A stretch of DNA of 64,000 nucleotides from Roridomyces roridus (Eukaryota; Basidiomycota; Agaricomycetes; Agaricales; Mycenaceae), in the NCBI GenBank assembly GCA_029378245.1, contig JARKIF010000012.1:1674001-1738000 (forward strand), in the 5' to 3' direction. The notes under the pieces are model-generated. The model was given only the letters and a program-made list of their open reading frames with translations, was not told the origin of the DNA and made no database searches. Made by a program: the position numbers and the translations under genes. Shown in pieces: positions 21,642-31,467 of the stretch. How positions within the stretch are numbered: position 1 is the stretch's first letter; each line of letters opens with the position of its first letter.

Positions 21642-23286
21642 ATGTACATCATGCTTTCGGAACGTCAATGCATTCAAGTTGTCTACAGAGGCGGGCCAGC
21701 AGACACTGTGTGCTGACCCTGACTTCGAAACATTACTACTTGATGTTCTGTCCCCTGCGAGCGCCGCCGACGGGATGATAGAAGCCGAATGTCAGCGGAT
21801 TGAAATCGGGCTACGTCTCTTATCCAAAACATCGAGTTTTAGTGCGCATTCTCCTATTTGCATTCACGGTAATCTGATAATTTGTAAACAGTGCATCCGC
21901 CCTCCTTGAAATTCCGAGATTTCTGGAATGCCGTTTGTCTTATAGGCGCGCACCCAGAAGTTTCCAAACAATTGCTGTGGAGAGCTTTCTCCATTTTAAT
22001 TAGGGCTGCGGGTGCAGACTCCGGAGTGTCCAACACCGCAGTTCAGGACATGAGTATGATGGACCAGGTTTTTCGACGAATACCCCATCTTGACAAGGAC
22101 GTGCTCAAGAGATTGAAGTTGGAGGAATACACTGCAGACTTCAAAGTTGTTCTCACCATCATGCAAGCACTATCGGCTGACGGGTACGGTGATCTCTGTA
22201 GAGTTATTTCTGCACCCACTGACACGATGTTGTCTAGAGTCAACCAAGAGGTGTTGCGGTTCCTGATCAGGAGACTGAAACCCCAATTCACGTGGGGGCG
22301 TCAACTAGCGGCCCGGAATCTTTTGGATCTCTGGCAGAGGCCTGCCTTCCGCCATCACCTGCTTGACCTCCAGATGACCGTACTTAATAAGGTTCGTAGG
22401 ATTCTGTCCGAGGGGAGTGCGACAGAACGTCTTGCAGCCCTGACTCGAATGTTTTCCGGTAAATGCGTTATGAACCGACTAAAAAAAATCTATACTGAAA
22501 TGGCGTAGATGATATCGGCAGGGTTGCAGTTTTCAAAGCCGGGCTGATGAACGCATTGTTCAAACATCGCTCCGAAGAAGTTGATGACCTTCTTGTACAT
22601 GTAATTGCAACTGAACCAGGTTATTTTCTGCCCGTTGCGCCTTCGCATTTGGACTTAATCTTTCTTTTACCCAGCCTTGGCACAGAAGTATTCTTCCGAG
22701 TCCAGGAATTCTGTGACGATTGTCATAATGATGAAGACACTGTTGGATAGCCCTGGAGACTGGGACTTGGAGAAGAGTCGACCCAAGTTCCAGATTGTCC
22801 TCCCCTTGGCGACGCATATCCCGAAGGTCACACCAACGGATGTCGAGACACTCTGCAACGACATCATCCAGCGCGTTGAAGCCTATGAACTCACCCATAC
22901 ATCCCGCAGAGCGGCGGCAATATTCCTTGTCGTGCTATTCGTTTGTAACAGAGGTGGGACCTGCGTTTCTGATCCACAAACTGCATCCTGACGAGCCCTT
23001 CCCAGTGGAGCCGGTAACTCAGATCTTTACTCGGCATCAAGACAGCTTGACGAATGCATTCGGGGAACTTCAGTATGAAGAAGTGTGGAATGCGCTGCGG
23101 GGAATTAGTGCTTCGAAGAACGAACAGACAGGAATGGTTACTCCGCCAGACCAGGAAATACTGGATCGCCTGGTGCAGGCCATTCGCGATGCAGATGATA
23201 AAGGCACACCGACATGGGAGGTTGAATGGGCCATCCGACTCCTCTCTGTGTACAAGCCACATACGCCCCAGGTCCATACTGCTTAA
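21550..23286 (+). CDS. Alpha-solenoid-like protein of unknown function
   Basis: Four or five exons join without stops. They run from SNSSSRRKRSAEQECTSCF through FETLLLDVLSPASAADG, FWNAVCLIGAHPEVSKQLL, NLLDLWQRPAFRHHLLDL, DDIGRVAVFKAGLMNALF and HIPKVTPTDVETLCNDIIQR to RLLSVYKPHTPQVHTA. Introns of about 50 bp are plausible at about 21841, 22456 and 22953, with one more needed around 22640-22740. The protein is rich in amphipathic helices and leucines, suggesting an ARM/HEAT-like fold, but I recognise no named domain. The true start codon is not clear because the 5' end lies in the duplicated block R2; an internal ATG at about 21776 is possible. It has no paralogue in the window. Confidence 0.6.
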
Positions 23287-23379
23287 ATATTGGTCAACTT
23301 GTTTTAGTTTACTGTGTAGGGCTAAGGGTACAACACAGCCATCCATGCCTATCCATGCTTCCATGTACATATGCCGAAG

Positions 23380-23700
23380 CCTGCAACGCGCTGCGGGCTA
23401 ATCAGTCGGCTGTGTTGGGAATAGGCCCGCTGTGTGCTCGGAGCAACCGCGGGATAGAGGATATTTTGGATGCCGGGCAGTCTGCTTCCACGGCTGCGCC
23501 GTAGTCTGCGTAGCGCTGCGGCGCAGCGTTAGATTTAGTATATATACGGGGGCTTGCGAGCTCAAGCCCCCCAGCTTCCTGTATTTGATCAGTTGTCGAA
23601 TTCAAGAGGCTGAACTCGCCTGGGAAATGGGACTTGCATGTGGCGCCATAGGAAGCCTTGAAGTACCGCTCGCCTGGAGAGAACGGTGAATGCTTGTCAT
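23380..23700 (-). pseudogene. MYND-protein gene, 5' exon fragment (M1)
   Basis: On the - strand from 23700: MTSIHRSLQASGTSRLPMAP, matching the first exon of M2 (MAVHHSAATSTSRLPVALH) and M5 (MTTIHPDLLPRNISKLPRSL). It then runs through an intron into the start of exon 2 (CCCGCAGCGCGTTGCAGG) and stops abruptly at 23380. A 195-bp solo LTR interrupts the intron. Only this 5' stub exists, so it is non-functional. Confidence 0.65.
23413..23607. mobile_element. Solo LTR of a retrotransposon, 5-bp TSD GGCTG
   Basis: A 195-bp insertion begins TGTTGGGAATAGG and ends GAATTCAAGA (terminal TGTTG...CAAGA, an imperfect inverted repeat). It is flanked by GGCTG at 23408-23412 and 23608-23612. The paralogous site at about 35370 reads straight through (CAGTCGGCTGGACTCGCCTGG), which confirms the borders. 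A TATATATA-type box lies at about 23538. There is no internal region, so it is a solo LTR left by recombination. Confidence 0.82.
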
Positions 23701-23966
23701 GGTCGCTGGTAAGCTTGAAGTTGCGCATGTTTGGGATTTGATGCCCGTGATCTCATTCGGATCAAGTCACTTCTTTCTTCCGCACCACCATCACGAACGC
23801 ACGGCGGCCTCGATTTAGTCTCTCTTCACAGACCAACGCTCCGCAGCCTCGATTGTGCGCCCGACGGATTGAATCTTCCTAGCTGGCTTTCAACTAAGTA
23901 CTCCAGTACTCTACTCGGCATAAATGCCCTTCGACGATGACTTAGGTATGTTACAGTTACATCCTT

Positions 23967-24135
23967 TTAGTATTCAACATCTGCATCCTCCGATCTCGGC
24001 ATGGCGAACCGGATTGACTGCAAGTCCAATGTTGCCTCGGGAGCTTCGCTCGTGATCCCACAAGCACCCGCTTTGCGCAGATTGAACATCAGTCGACTGA
24101 TTAAAGCCAGAGACCGGCTTCAGGTATGGTTAATC
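23967..24135 (-). pseudogene. DUF6533 gene, C-terminal exon fragment (D4)
   Basis: The - strand reads LKPVSGFNQST / ...RFAMPRSEDADVEY-type text ending at a TAA (23967). It matches the last exons of D5 (35546) and D8 (60059: MLNLHEAGAAGMTSEAPEA, then FAVPRSEDADVEC). Nothing upstream of the last exon survives. It sits just upstream of M1, the same D-then-M order as at 35.5 kb and 60 kb. Confidence 0.7.
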
Positions 24136-24164
24136 ATTATCTGCTGGTGACAGGCCCCTCTTTC

Positions 24165-26600
24165 CAGGATCGAGTGCCTGAGGGAGGAGCCCATGCGAAT
24201 CGTGCCTGAGGGCGTCTATGGCCGCGGGGTCGGGCCGGAGTTTGCATTAGAGGACGGTGACAGTGAGCCGGATGGGCAACAGGAGGAGATGGGGGGTCGA
24301 GCCCGTTTGATGGGCTGACAGCTACGCGCTGCGCGTACGTCCAGTGTGGGTACTCGGCGTACTTTGCGTTGGATAGCTTGCAACTGCCGTTGGAGAGTGC
24401 GGGCGAGATATGGGGCGGGGTGAGTCATCTTTCTGTCTTCTCCTCCTTTCTATGGGCGGGTCTCCTATCCTCCCTTCCGTGCTCTACGTCCTGCGTGCAT
24501 GGCTCGCCCCTCCCCTCTGTCCTCATTGTCATGCCCTCCACTCCCACACCGCGCCATTTCATTCATTATATCTATATCTACTGACGTGTCCCACAGACTC
24601 TCCGTGCCCCCTCTTTGGTGCTTACACTGTCTCCGCATTACGAACGACCGCACGGCGACTCGCAGACGAGAACGTCGTGCCCACCCCGAGGGTGAATGGG
24701 ATGCTTGTCGAGGCGCAGCTGGACGACGGAGATGTGGAGGAGGAAGAGATGGTGGTGGAGGCTATGAGGGTCTAACGCCGTCGAGAGTGCTGCGTATCAA
24801 GGCGGTGAAGAGGATGCAAGGGGCGGGTCGTGCACGCGCTGGAAACGGGACGAATGCAGGATGAGGAGGGGCCTACAGATACTACCGCACTGCTGCCGCA
24901 GCGGTAGTTGCGGTAGTGGTGCGGCACGCAGCTGCGGTAGGTAAGCGGTAAGTAAATTCACAGAAAGCTGTTTTATACGGTCGAAGACTTACCTGAGCAT
25001 GTTGAACTGTCGTACGTTAAGCCATTGTATCTGGAGTTGTGAAGAACCCTTAATGGAGCCTGTTTCATCCAAATTTGAACTTGGATTTAGAGTTTGAGCC
25101 TGCCCTCTGCATGAGTCACCTATCAAAGGTAAAGCTATTGTATCTGGAGTCCCACAGAACCCCAAATCGAACATAGATCATCCAAATTTTCAACTATACT
25201 TACACACTTAAATCGGTCCAGTGCGGCACCATGCGGTCAGCTGCGGCAAAGTACCACCTACAGTGCGGCAGCTGAACGAAAAAATCGCGGCAACTTTTTC
25301 GAAGCTGCGGCAAAGCGGTAACTGCCGCACCGCAGTGCGGCACCTAAGCGGCGTGACAGTGCGGCAGTGTGACAATGCAGCAGCAGTTGTAAACTGCCGC
25401 ACTTTGCTCTATTTTTTTTCCTCTCGAGACATGGACACACTTGGATGGATGGTTGTTCTCATCCCAGCTGCCGTTGACCGTTTCCGAGTACTAATGTTCA
25501 AACATGAGATAAATCAATTTTAGGTAGATGTGTTGAACAAAGTGGCAGCTGTGTCAACCGCCTCGGGCATTCAGATACTCAATTTTCTAATTGTTTCTAG
25601 TAATCTTATGCTCAGAGCATAAGTTGCGGCAGTTGTGCGCCGCCGCGGGCACCCGATTTCAAGCAAAAGCTTGTACGACTTGGGGCCACCAAATCATAAC
25701 CCACAATTGACCCACAAATCAATTCGCTGGCTACTGAATCCCGAAGCCTGCACAGAGAAGATTAGATGTGGGAGTGAGCCATATCAAGTATCGTCGCTGC
25801 GACATGTTATTTGAGCGTTGAACCTTGATAATCAATCGAAAGTTCTCGGCGTGAACTGAACTAACTATGCGCTGGTGACTGGTCTGGGAAGCATTTTCAT
25901 TGAGAAGACATGGGGCGGCTTCCCTACAGCCCATTTGAATACATTTGGCGGCCCTCCGTTGTTCGAAACAGGCTCGAGCTCGTAGTACATACTTTAGCCG
26001 ATGTTGCTTAAGATTGATTTAACTCACGACACACTTACTCTTTTGAGAAACGGACACCACAGAACAAGTCCTCGGGTGTCAGACTACAAATTCAAGCATT
26101 CATCCCATTTTCAGGTCAGTACTACCTTTAAGCAAACTGCCGCAGCTGCGACCACAAGCGTGACACTGCGGTAGTGTGACATCAGTGCGGCACCACGCGG
26201 TCCAGTGCGGTAGCTGCTGCAGCAAAAGTGCGGCAGTGCGGCAGTTTCTGTAAGCCCGATGAGGAGTGGTGCGAGTGTGGGGGTGCGCTGAAGGGTGTGA
26301 AGATGTACGAGCCATAGTATGCTCGGACGGGTAAGTCATGTCTCATCATTCGACTTCCTCAATCGAGCTCATCCTGCTGCCCTCTAGCCTCCCCGATTCT
26401 CGCTCTACACTTCAATCGCTCGATCCACATGGGTGTCGCCTTCCTGGAAGTCCTCGACGTCGGACCCTTCACCACCGGCGGTGTCATGAGCCTTCGACGA
26501 TGAAGCTTGACGGCGCGGGGGCGGCAGGGGAAGGGCACGGCGGCAAGAGTGTCCTTAGGGACGTATGTACCTCTCTCGCCGACGTGCGTTGAGAGTGGCT
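24165..26600 (+). pseudogene. USP/UBP1-like deubiquitinase pseudogene (U2)
   Basis: It resumes mid-gene at IECLREEPMRIVPEGVYGRG, homologous to U1. It continues through YFALDSLQLPLESAGEIW (a typical USP segment after the zinc-ribbon cysteines), RLADENVVPTPRVNGMLVE and an acidic EEEEMVVEAMRV stretch. After the 1.4-kb element at 24869-26257 comes the intron-bounded box now degraded to FSLYTSIARSTWVSP, in the wrong frame relative to ILALHxNRS, then FLEVLDVGPFTTGGVMSL. Stops and frame changes are many. Its 3' part continues at 33033 beyond the 6.4-kb transposon. The N-terminal catalytic Cys region is absent. Confidence 0.72.
24869..26257. mobile_element. 1.4-kb non-autonomous element, 9-bp TSD, GCGGCA subterminal repeats
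   Basis: The ends are GGGCCTACAGATACTACCGC and, on the opposite strand, GGGCTTACAGAAACTGCCGC. They are flanked by GATGAGGAG at 24860-24868 and 26258-26266. TGCGGCA/TGCCGCA motifs are repeated many times near both ends (24880-24955, 25210-25400, 26125-26245). No transposase frame is present. A 9-bp TSD with G-starting TIRs suggests a Mutator-like element; if one base is coincidental, 8 bp would suit hAT. It interrupts U2. Confidence 0.82.
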
Positions 26601-26644
26601 TCATATCTCGGACTCGCATCTGGAGAGGTGTGGGGTGGAGCAGG

Positions 26645-27027
26645 TATGGCGGTCAAAGTGCACTTTTAATCATGCACAACATATTTTCGTGAAAAACAGG
26701 TTTTGCACTACATTTTCAGTCTAAAATCAGATTTTGCGCTACATTTTCAAGTTTGAAGGTTCGAAAAAAATGTAGTGCAAGAACGCCAACTGCGCGCTAT
26801 TTTTATTTTGACGTCGCGCTACAAATTGTTCGCGGACATGCGCGCTACATATTTGATGGCCCAGACCGGTCCAGAGCGCTACTTTATTTCGGCGCTAACT
26901 CGACAGCGCGCGCTACATTTTTGGCACATGCAATTCTGCGCTACATTTTTTCTCGTCCACTTGCGCGCTACATTTTTTTCGGTCGAGTAGTTTCCTTATT
27001 TATTTTAGAGTTATTTACCGTGGGAAT
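26645..27027 (+). repeat. Left terminal inverted repeat of the 6.4-kb transposon
   Basis: Matches 32643-33026 in inverted orientation with only a few differences. Inside it, GCGCTACAT(TTTT) is repeated about ten times, so the TIR itself is built of short motifs that could be transposase-binding sites. Confidence 0.88.
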
Positions 27028-27780
27028 CACCTTTATAAGTGCCCGCTAAGTACTTATATGTGCTGCTGCGATGCCGGCCGAGGCCTCGGCATGATGATGA
27101 AATCGGTGGATGGCGCAAGTTTGACTCCCGTTGAGCTTGTTGAGCTGTTTGCTTAGTATTGGGGCACCAGCAAGTAACCGTGGACAAACTGTAAGTAAGT
27201 ACTCAGTCTGGGGAGCGAAGACGAAGGGACGCAGACCACATTGGGAATCAGTCGGCATCTGATGACACGGCGGATGGATAACAGACAGCGGCCGTCGGGC
27301 CAAGACCGCTCTCTGCTCCACTGCTAGCTCCAGGCTGGCCAAAGGACATTAAAAAGATGTATTGTAGTAACCAGGGGAGTAGGGAATGTGGCTATTGACG
27401 ACATATCGAATGCAGAGTCACGATGTAAGGAGCGGCGCATGTATTACGAAACGGGATTACTACTGGTGAGGCGAGCCGCAGCAGGAGAACAACATGGGGA
27501 GATGGAGGGTAAGCAGGAAGGACTGGGTGAGGGTCCAGATGTGCGCTTCCGAGTCCAATTAAAGCGGCAGTAGATCAAGGCACCGCCGGCGAAGTGCCAG
27601 CGGCGCGAGTGGCAGGGCAGAAAGGTGGGAGCGGGAAGGAGGAGAAGGAGGGAAGGATGGAACCGGTCTATGTGAGTGGCATCGACATTAGAGCCTAGAG
27701 GTGGGAGTAGGGTAGATAAAGAAGAGATCGTATGTACGGTAGAGGGTAGAGACGGAATCGGTGGGCAACGAGAGGATGGG
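27028..27780. other. Subterminal non-coding part of the 6.4-kb transposon
   Basis: Lies between the left TIR and the stop of the acidic gene. A - strand frame overlapping 27444-27780 is an out-of-frame shadow of the gene's 3' end. I see no other gene or motif. Confidence 0.5.
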
Positions 27781-29672
27781 CTATGCCCAGGGATCGTGAG
27801 AGGGCTTTGGGACGTCGAGCCCGCTTTGAATAAGTGGGACATAACGCCTGAGCGACGGCTTGCGTATCGCGTAGTACGAGGTTGCCGTGGCAACGGAGGT
27901 GCCGCTGCTGGCGACTGGAGTGCTGCTGCTGGCGACTGGAGTACTGCTGCTGGCGACTGGAGTACTGCTGCTGGCGACTGGGGTAGCACTGCTGGCTGGA
28001 GTGCTGCTGCTGGTGGCTGAGGTAGCAGGTGCCCTGCGAGCAGGGCGGGGGAAGGGGCGGAGGGAGGAAGAGCCGCCTGTCGATGAGCCGGCCGACGCAG
28101 ACAGGTGCCACGAAGGAGTCCAAGTCGGGGTCATCGCGGGCGCTGGCAACGTGAATGACGAGGTCGCTGGTCGCAAGTGAGGGGAAGGGCTGTCTTCAGC
28201 CGTGATGTCGTAGTCGCCATCTTCCTTGGTGGGGGAACCTGCAGAGCCCACCGGTCATTCAGTACACTCAATCGACGCAAGGCGGGGCACGCACCTTGGG
28301 AGGACGAGGGAGAGCCCATACGCGGCCTCTTTAGCACCTTCTCCTCGCCTCAATCGCCGTCATCCTTCGACCGCGACCTCTTGCGCCGGGAGGAGCCTAC
28401 AAGCCGCATGAGGATGACGGGTACAATGCGATGAAGTGGCACGTACCTGCACCCAACGGAAGCAAGGAAGTCGATGGGAAGATCTCCTCTATGTCGGAGT
28501 CGGACTCTTCATTGGGCAGGGGCGGAAGGTCGGGTACTGGGTAACTGCGTTGAGAAGGAGATGGGAAGAGCAGAGTGATGCGTACTTTGCTTCTGTTTGA
28601 CCACCACGACATCATCTTCGCTGCTCTGAGTCTCGGCGCTGACTTCTTCCTCTGAATCCGATTCCACCTTCGCCTTTGCCTTCCCCTTTGCCGTCTTCAT
28701 GGCGACCCGTTTGGACTTCTTCCGCGGCGCTTCGTCCTCGGACTCGGATTCGGCCATGAGCTCTTCGCCCTGACGAAGCCGCTCTATGACGTTGGCGAAC
28801 CCATTGGGCGTGTACCAGGCAGAGGGTATCCTTTGTTTTGTGGCTACAATCTCTGGTTAGCCCTAAGTATTCTGCGGGTAGGATGAGATGACTTGCCGAT
28901 CCGGACCACAAAGTGCTTCTTGCCGCGTGACGCCGCCCCCTTGTACTTATCCAGCATGGCTCCATCGATTCCCCGGTCAATTGCGTACACATCGCTGTGA
29001 GCCTTGGCTACAAACACCCAGTTCTTGTCCTCGTGCGGGTACATCAAATCAAGAAACTCGAAGAGGTCAGGAAGGTGCTTTCGAAGCCATTCAGCAACAT
29101 TCTGCTCGCTCCACTCCGTCGAGAACCGCAGTGGCCTCTCTTGAGTGCGAAAGATGGTCAATCCAAACTTCCTCCGCCGCTCAATTTCGGCCGGAGTCGG
29201 AGGTCTATTCCGGCGAAGCTCGCCGTCGGACTGGACTGATATCAGACACCGTCGAGCAGAGATATAACCAACGTACGTCCAGCCCCGTCGTAATGACGTA
29301 TACATGGTCGACCTCAACCATGTGCGCACCGGTTTCCTTGTTCTTCTTCTTCTCCTTGGTTTTCTAACGACATTTAGCCCAGGTATTTTGAGGAAATGTT
29401 GTCGAAGTGCGTACCGCAGACTCGACCGAAGGCTGGGCCCCGCCTCTCGAACGAAACCCCGCCGCGGACTCAGCGCGGGCTGCGACATCCGTGGTGCGCT
29501 TTCTCAACTCTTGGGTATCGTACCTGGCCACAATGTCCTCAATGGAGTCGGTGGACGTGTGGTGGCGACTCCGGTGTCCACAGTCCCGGCACTTGTCACT
29601 GTCGTGTTTGCCGCCGCGGAATGCCACACAACGCTCGGAGCAGGCCTTTCCCTTCCTCCCTTTGCAGGGCAT
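27781..29672 (-). CDS. Transposon-encoded protein with N-terminal Cys/His motif and acidic/basic tail
   Basis: From 29672: MPCKGRKGKACSERC, then KCRDCGHRSRHH, a C-x(n)-C...CxxCxHxxxxH zinc-binding-like motif (residues 3-40). After introns come VDHVYVITTGLD, NRPPTPAEIERRRKFGLTIF, WLRKHLPDLFEFLDLMYP and IDRGIDGAMLDKYKGAASRG. An acidic and nuclear-localisation-like region follows (DEAPRKKSKRVAMK; NEESDSDIEEIFPS), then a TPVASSS heptad-repeat segment and the end KPSHDPWA (27781). All exon joins keep the frame. Proteins of this layout are frequent in mushroom genomes (from memory, not checked). Its place beside the integrase suggests a transposition or DNA-binding accessory role, but no function is established. 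Confidence 0.7.
27893..28020 (-). repeat. 21-bp coding minisatellite (TPVASSS repeats)
   Basis: Unit CTGCTGCTGGCGACTGGAGTA on the + strand. Because the unit is 21 bp, it encodes a 7-residue repeat TPVASSS about four times within the preceding gene, with degenerate units on each side. Copy number is likely to vary between strains. Confidence 0.75.
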
Positions 29673-29736
29673 GTGGGATTGTGCTTTGGAGGACGAGAGA
29701 GGAAAGAGGTGGAACGATACTTTTCTCAGTCGCTAA

Positions 29737-30923
29737 TCACAGTGATGGCTTTAATATACTGATCTCAGGGTCGCGTCGCTCAATTCGAGTGTTTCGTGTT
29801 GATCTGAGAAAGAGAGAGCCAACATCAGAAAAATATGAAAGCATTTTATTGGTAGGCACCCACGTCCCCCACATGAAAGAGCCGTGATTCGGCCCGCGAT
29901 GTTTTATCATCCATACAGATACCTCAATATTTTCTCCGCCTCGGTCGCCGCGTGCCCTTGATGGGGCACCGTATTGCTGAACTGCGGCCAAAAACAGCTC
30001 GAGCACGGTGTCAGCTCTATTGTTGGTGCTCGCCCGCAGCCCTGTGATCTGAAACAACTCAGTGTATGCATGCATAGCTCAGAGTAACTTACAGTTCGAT
30101 CGTAGCCATCCGAAAAGCCATGGATAACAAAACCCCATTTGATCAACTTGTGGTGCCCGTCCATATGCCATACTGCGTTCGGCCGAGGAGAATAGTACTC
30201 GCGCCGAGTGAGAGTGTGTTTTCGAAGTATCCTGCCCAACCCATCCACACGAGCCAACGACTTGCGAACCTGCTCCCTCTGGACTTTGAGTCCATGCGTA
30301 CGCAAGAAGCCGATGAGATAGCGCAAGCCCGAGGATGGTTTGATTGCCTTGAATCGGCGAGTAAGGATGTCAAGGTCGTGTTCACTGATATTGGTGAAGC
30401 GGTGGTACACGTTGTATATTTTGAGATAATTGCGAAGCGTGTTCCGGTGCATCCCCAGCGCTTGGGCCAAACTCTGGGGTGTAATTTTCCGGTGGGATGA
30501 GATGGCATCGGTGAGCCAGACGGGGTCCAGAACCTTTCTTGGTCTACCCCGACGCCCTGTTTGCGCGAGCTGAATTGGAACGACAGTTTCGAGTTTCGAA
30601 TTCTCACTGGGTTAAATTTGAGAAACATCGAGCTTGATTAACTCACACTCACACGCCATCAGCCAGAATCGCGCAACGCTGCAGTTCCACAGTGAGCTGC
30701 CCTAGACCTCGGGCTCGAGGGCAGTCAAGATGGGAACTAATTTTTTGACCACATCGTCAGAGTGAATACGGAGTCTGAGAGCGTCCGGCTCGTCTTGGCG
30801 AAGGAGGAGAGCGGCACGTTCATAAGTGCTGTTTAAAATATCGTAAGCACGTAGAACATTGGGAGACCAGTTGAATTCTTGGGGTGTATCCGGGAGAGGA
30901 GGGAAGCTCGTCGGGGGCGCCAT
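29737..30923 (-). CDS. Integrase-core (rve, DDE) transposase, 3' truncated
   Basis: The start at 30923 gives MAPPTSFPPLPDTPQEFNWS. Then come LTVELQRCAILADG, the helix-turn-helix-like RRGRPRKVLDPVWLTDAISS and LAQALGMHRNTLRNYLKIY, and a long helical linker. The integrase core has the first Asp in VWHMDGHHKLIKWG, the second in PSRARGDRGGENIEVSVWM, and a Glu in NTRIER. It then ends at RRDPEISILKPSL, where relatives continue for roughly another 100 residues. A one-base frame change is needed near 30710, after LTALEPE. The protein probably catalysed insertion of the 6.4-kb element; this copy looks damaged. It is divergent from the BTB gene, with a MITE between their starts. Confidence 0.75.
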
Positions 30924-31033
30924 GGAAAGTGAGAGGAGAGATTGTGTGCTCGGTGCACGCGGGAAACATGAGGCGTTGTTTGTCCCGCATTGGTTCCCAC
31001 ATGACCGGTCTGATCCGCCATCATTGACCAATA

Positions 31034-31370
31034 GGTGCGTTCAAAGTTGACGATGAGAACCCGGTGTGGAATCCGTTGTGGATTTCACACCGGATTTTGC
31101 TCACCGGGTTTTTTGCTCACCGACTTTTTATCCGGTGAGCGAAATCCGTTGTGGCCAAAACCCGTTGTGATGGGTTGCTGCCGAGTTCCTGCATCGGTAA
31201 TCACCGGATCAGCGGGTAGTGCTTCTTAGCCGCCGTCAAACCAGCCATCACAACGGGTTTCAACTTTGAACGCACCATCGAAAAAACCCGGTGCGACACT
31301 CGTTGTGGAAACCCAAAACCCGTTGCACAACCCGTTGCACACCGGGTGAAATTTTAACTTTGAACGCACC
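31034..31370. mobile_element. 337-bp TA-flanked MITE between integrase and BTB genes
   Basis: Ends GGTGCGTTCAAAGTT and its inverse AACTTTGAACGCACC, flanked by TA on both sides. CCCGGTGTGG/CACACCGGG motifs continue the inverted similarity inwards, and a second internal end-like copy occurs at about 31260-31277. There is no coding capacity. It sits in the common 5' region of the two divergent genes, nested inside the larger transposon. The TA duplication suggests a Tc1/mariner-mobilised family. Confidence 0.75.
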
Positions 31371-31467
31371 TAATGACTAACCAAGTTGACGGTGAACTAC
31401 ATCCAATGTCATCCATTCATTCTCGGAGACTCGCTAAATCGCTTATTCTTTTTGCTGAGCTGGCACC

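Noticed and set aside
24880..26250. CRISPR-like array because of many short GCGGCA repeats
   Set aside because: The repeats are short, in both orientations and irregularly spaced, and the organism is a eukaryote. They are subterminal repeats of a DNA transposon.
27444..27989. 181-codon Ser/Pro/Leu-rich frame on the - strand
   Set aside because: It is an alternative frame across the 21-bp repeat and the 3' exon of the 27781-29672 gene, whose own frame has conserved ends.
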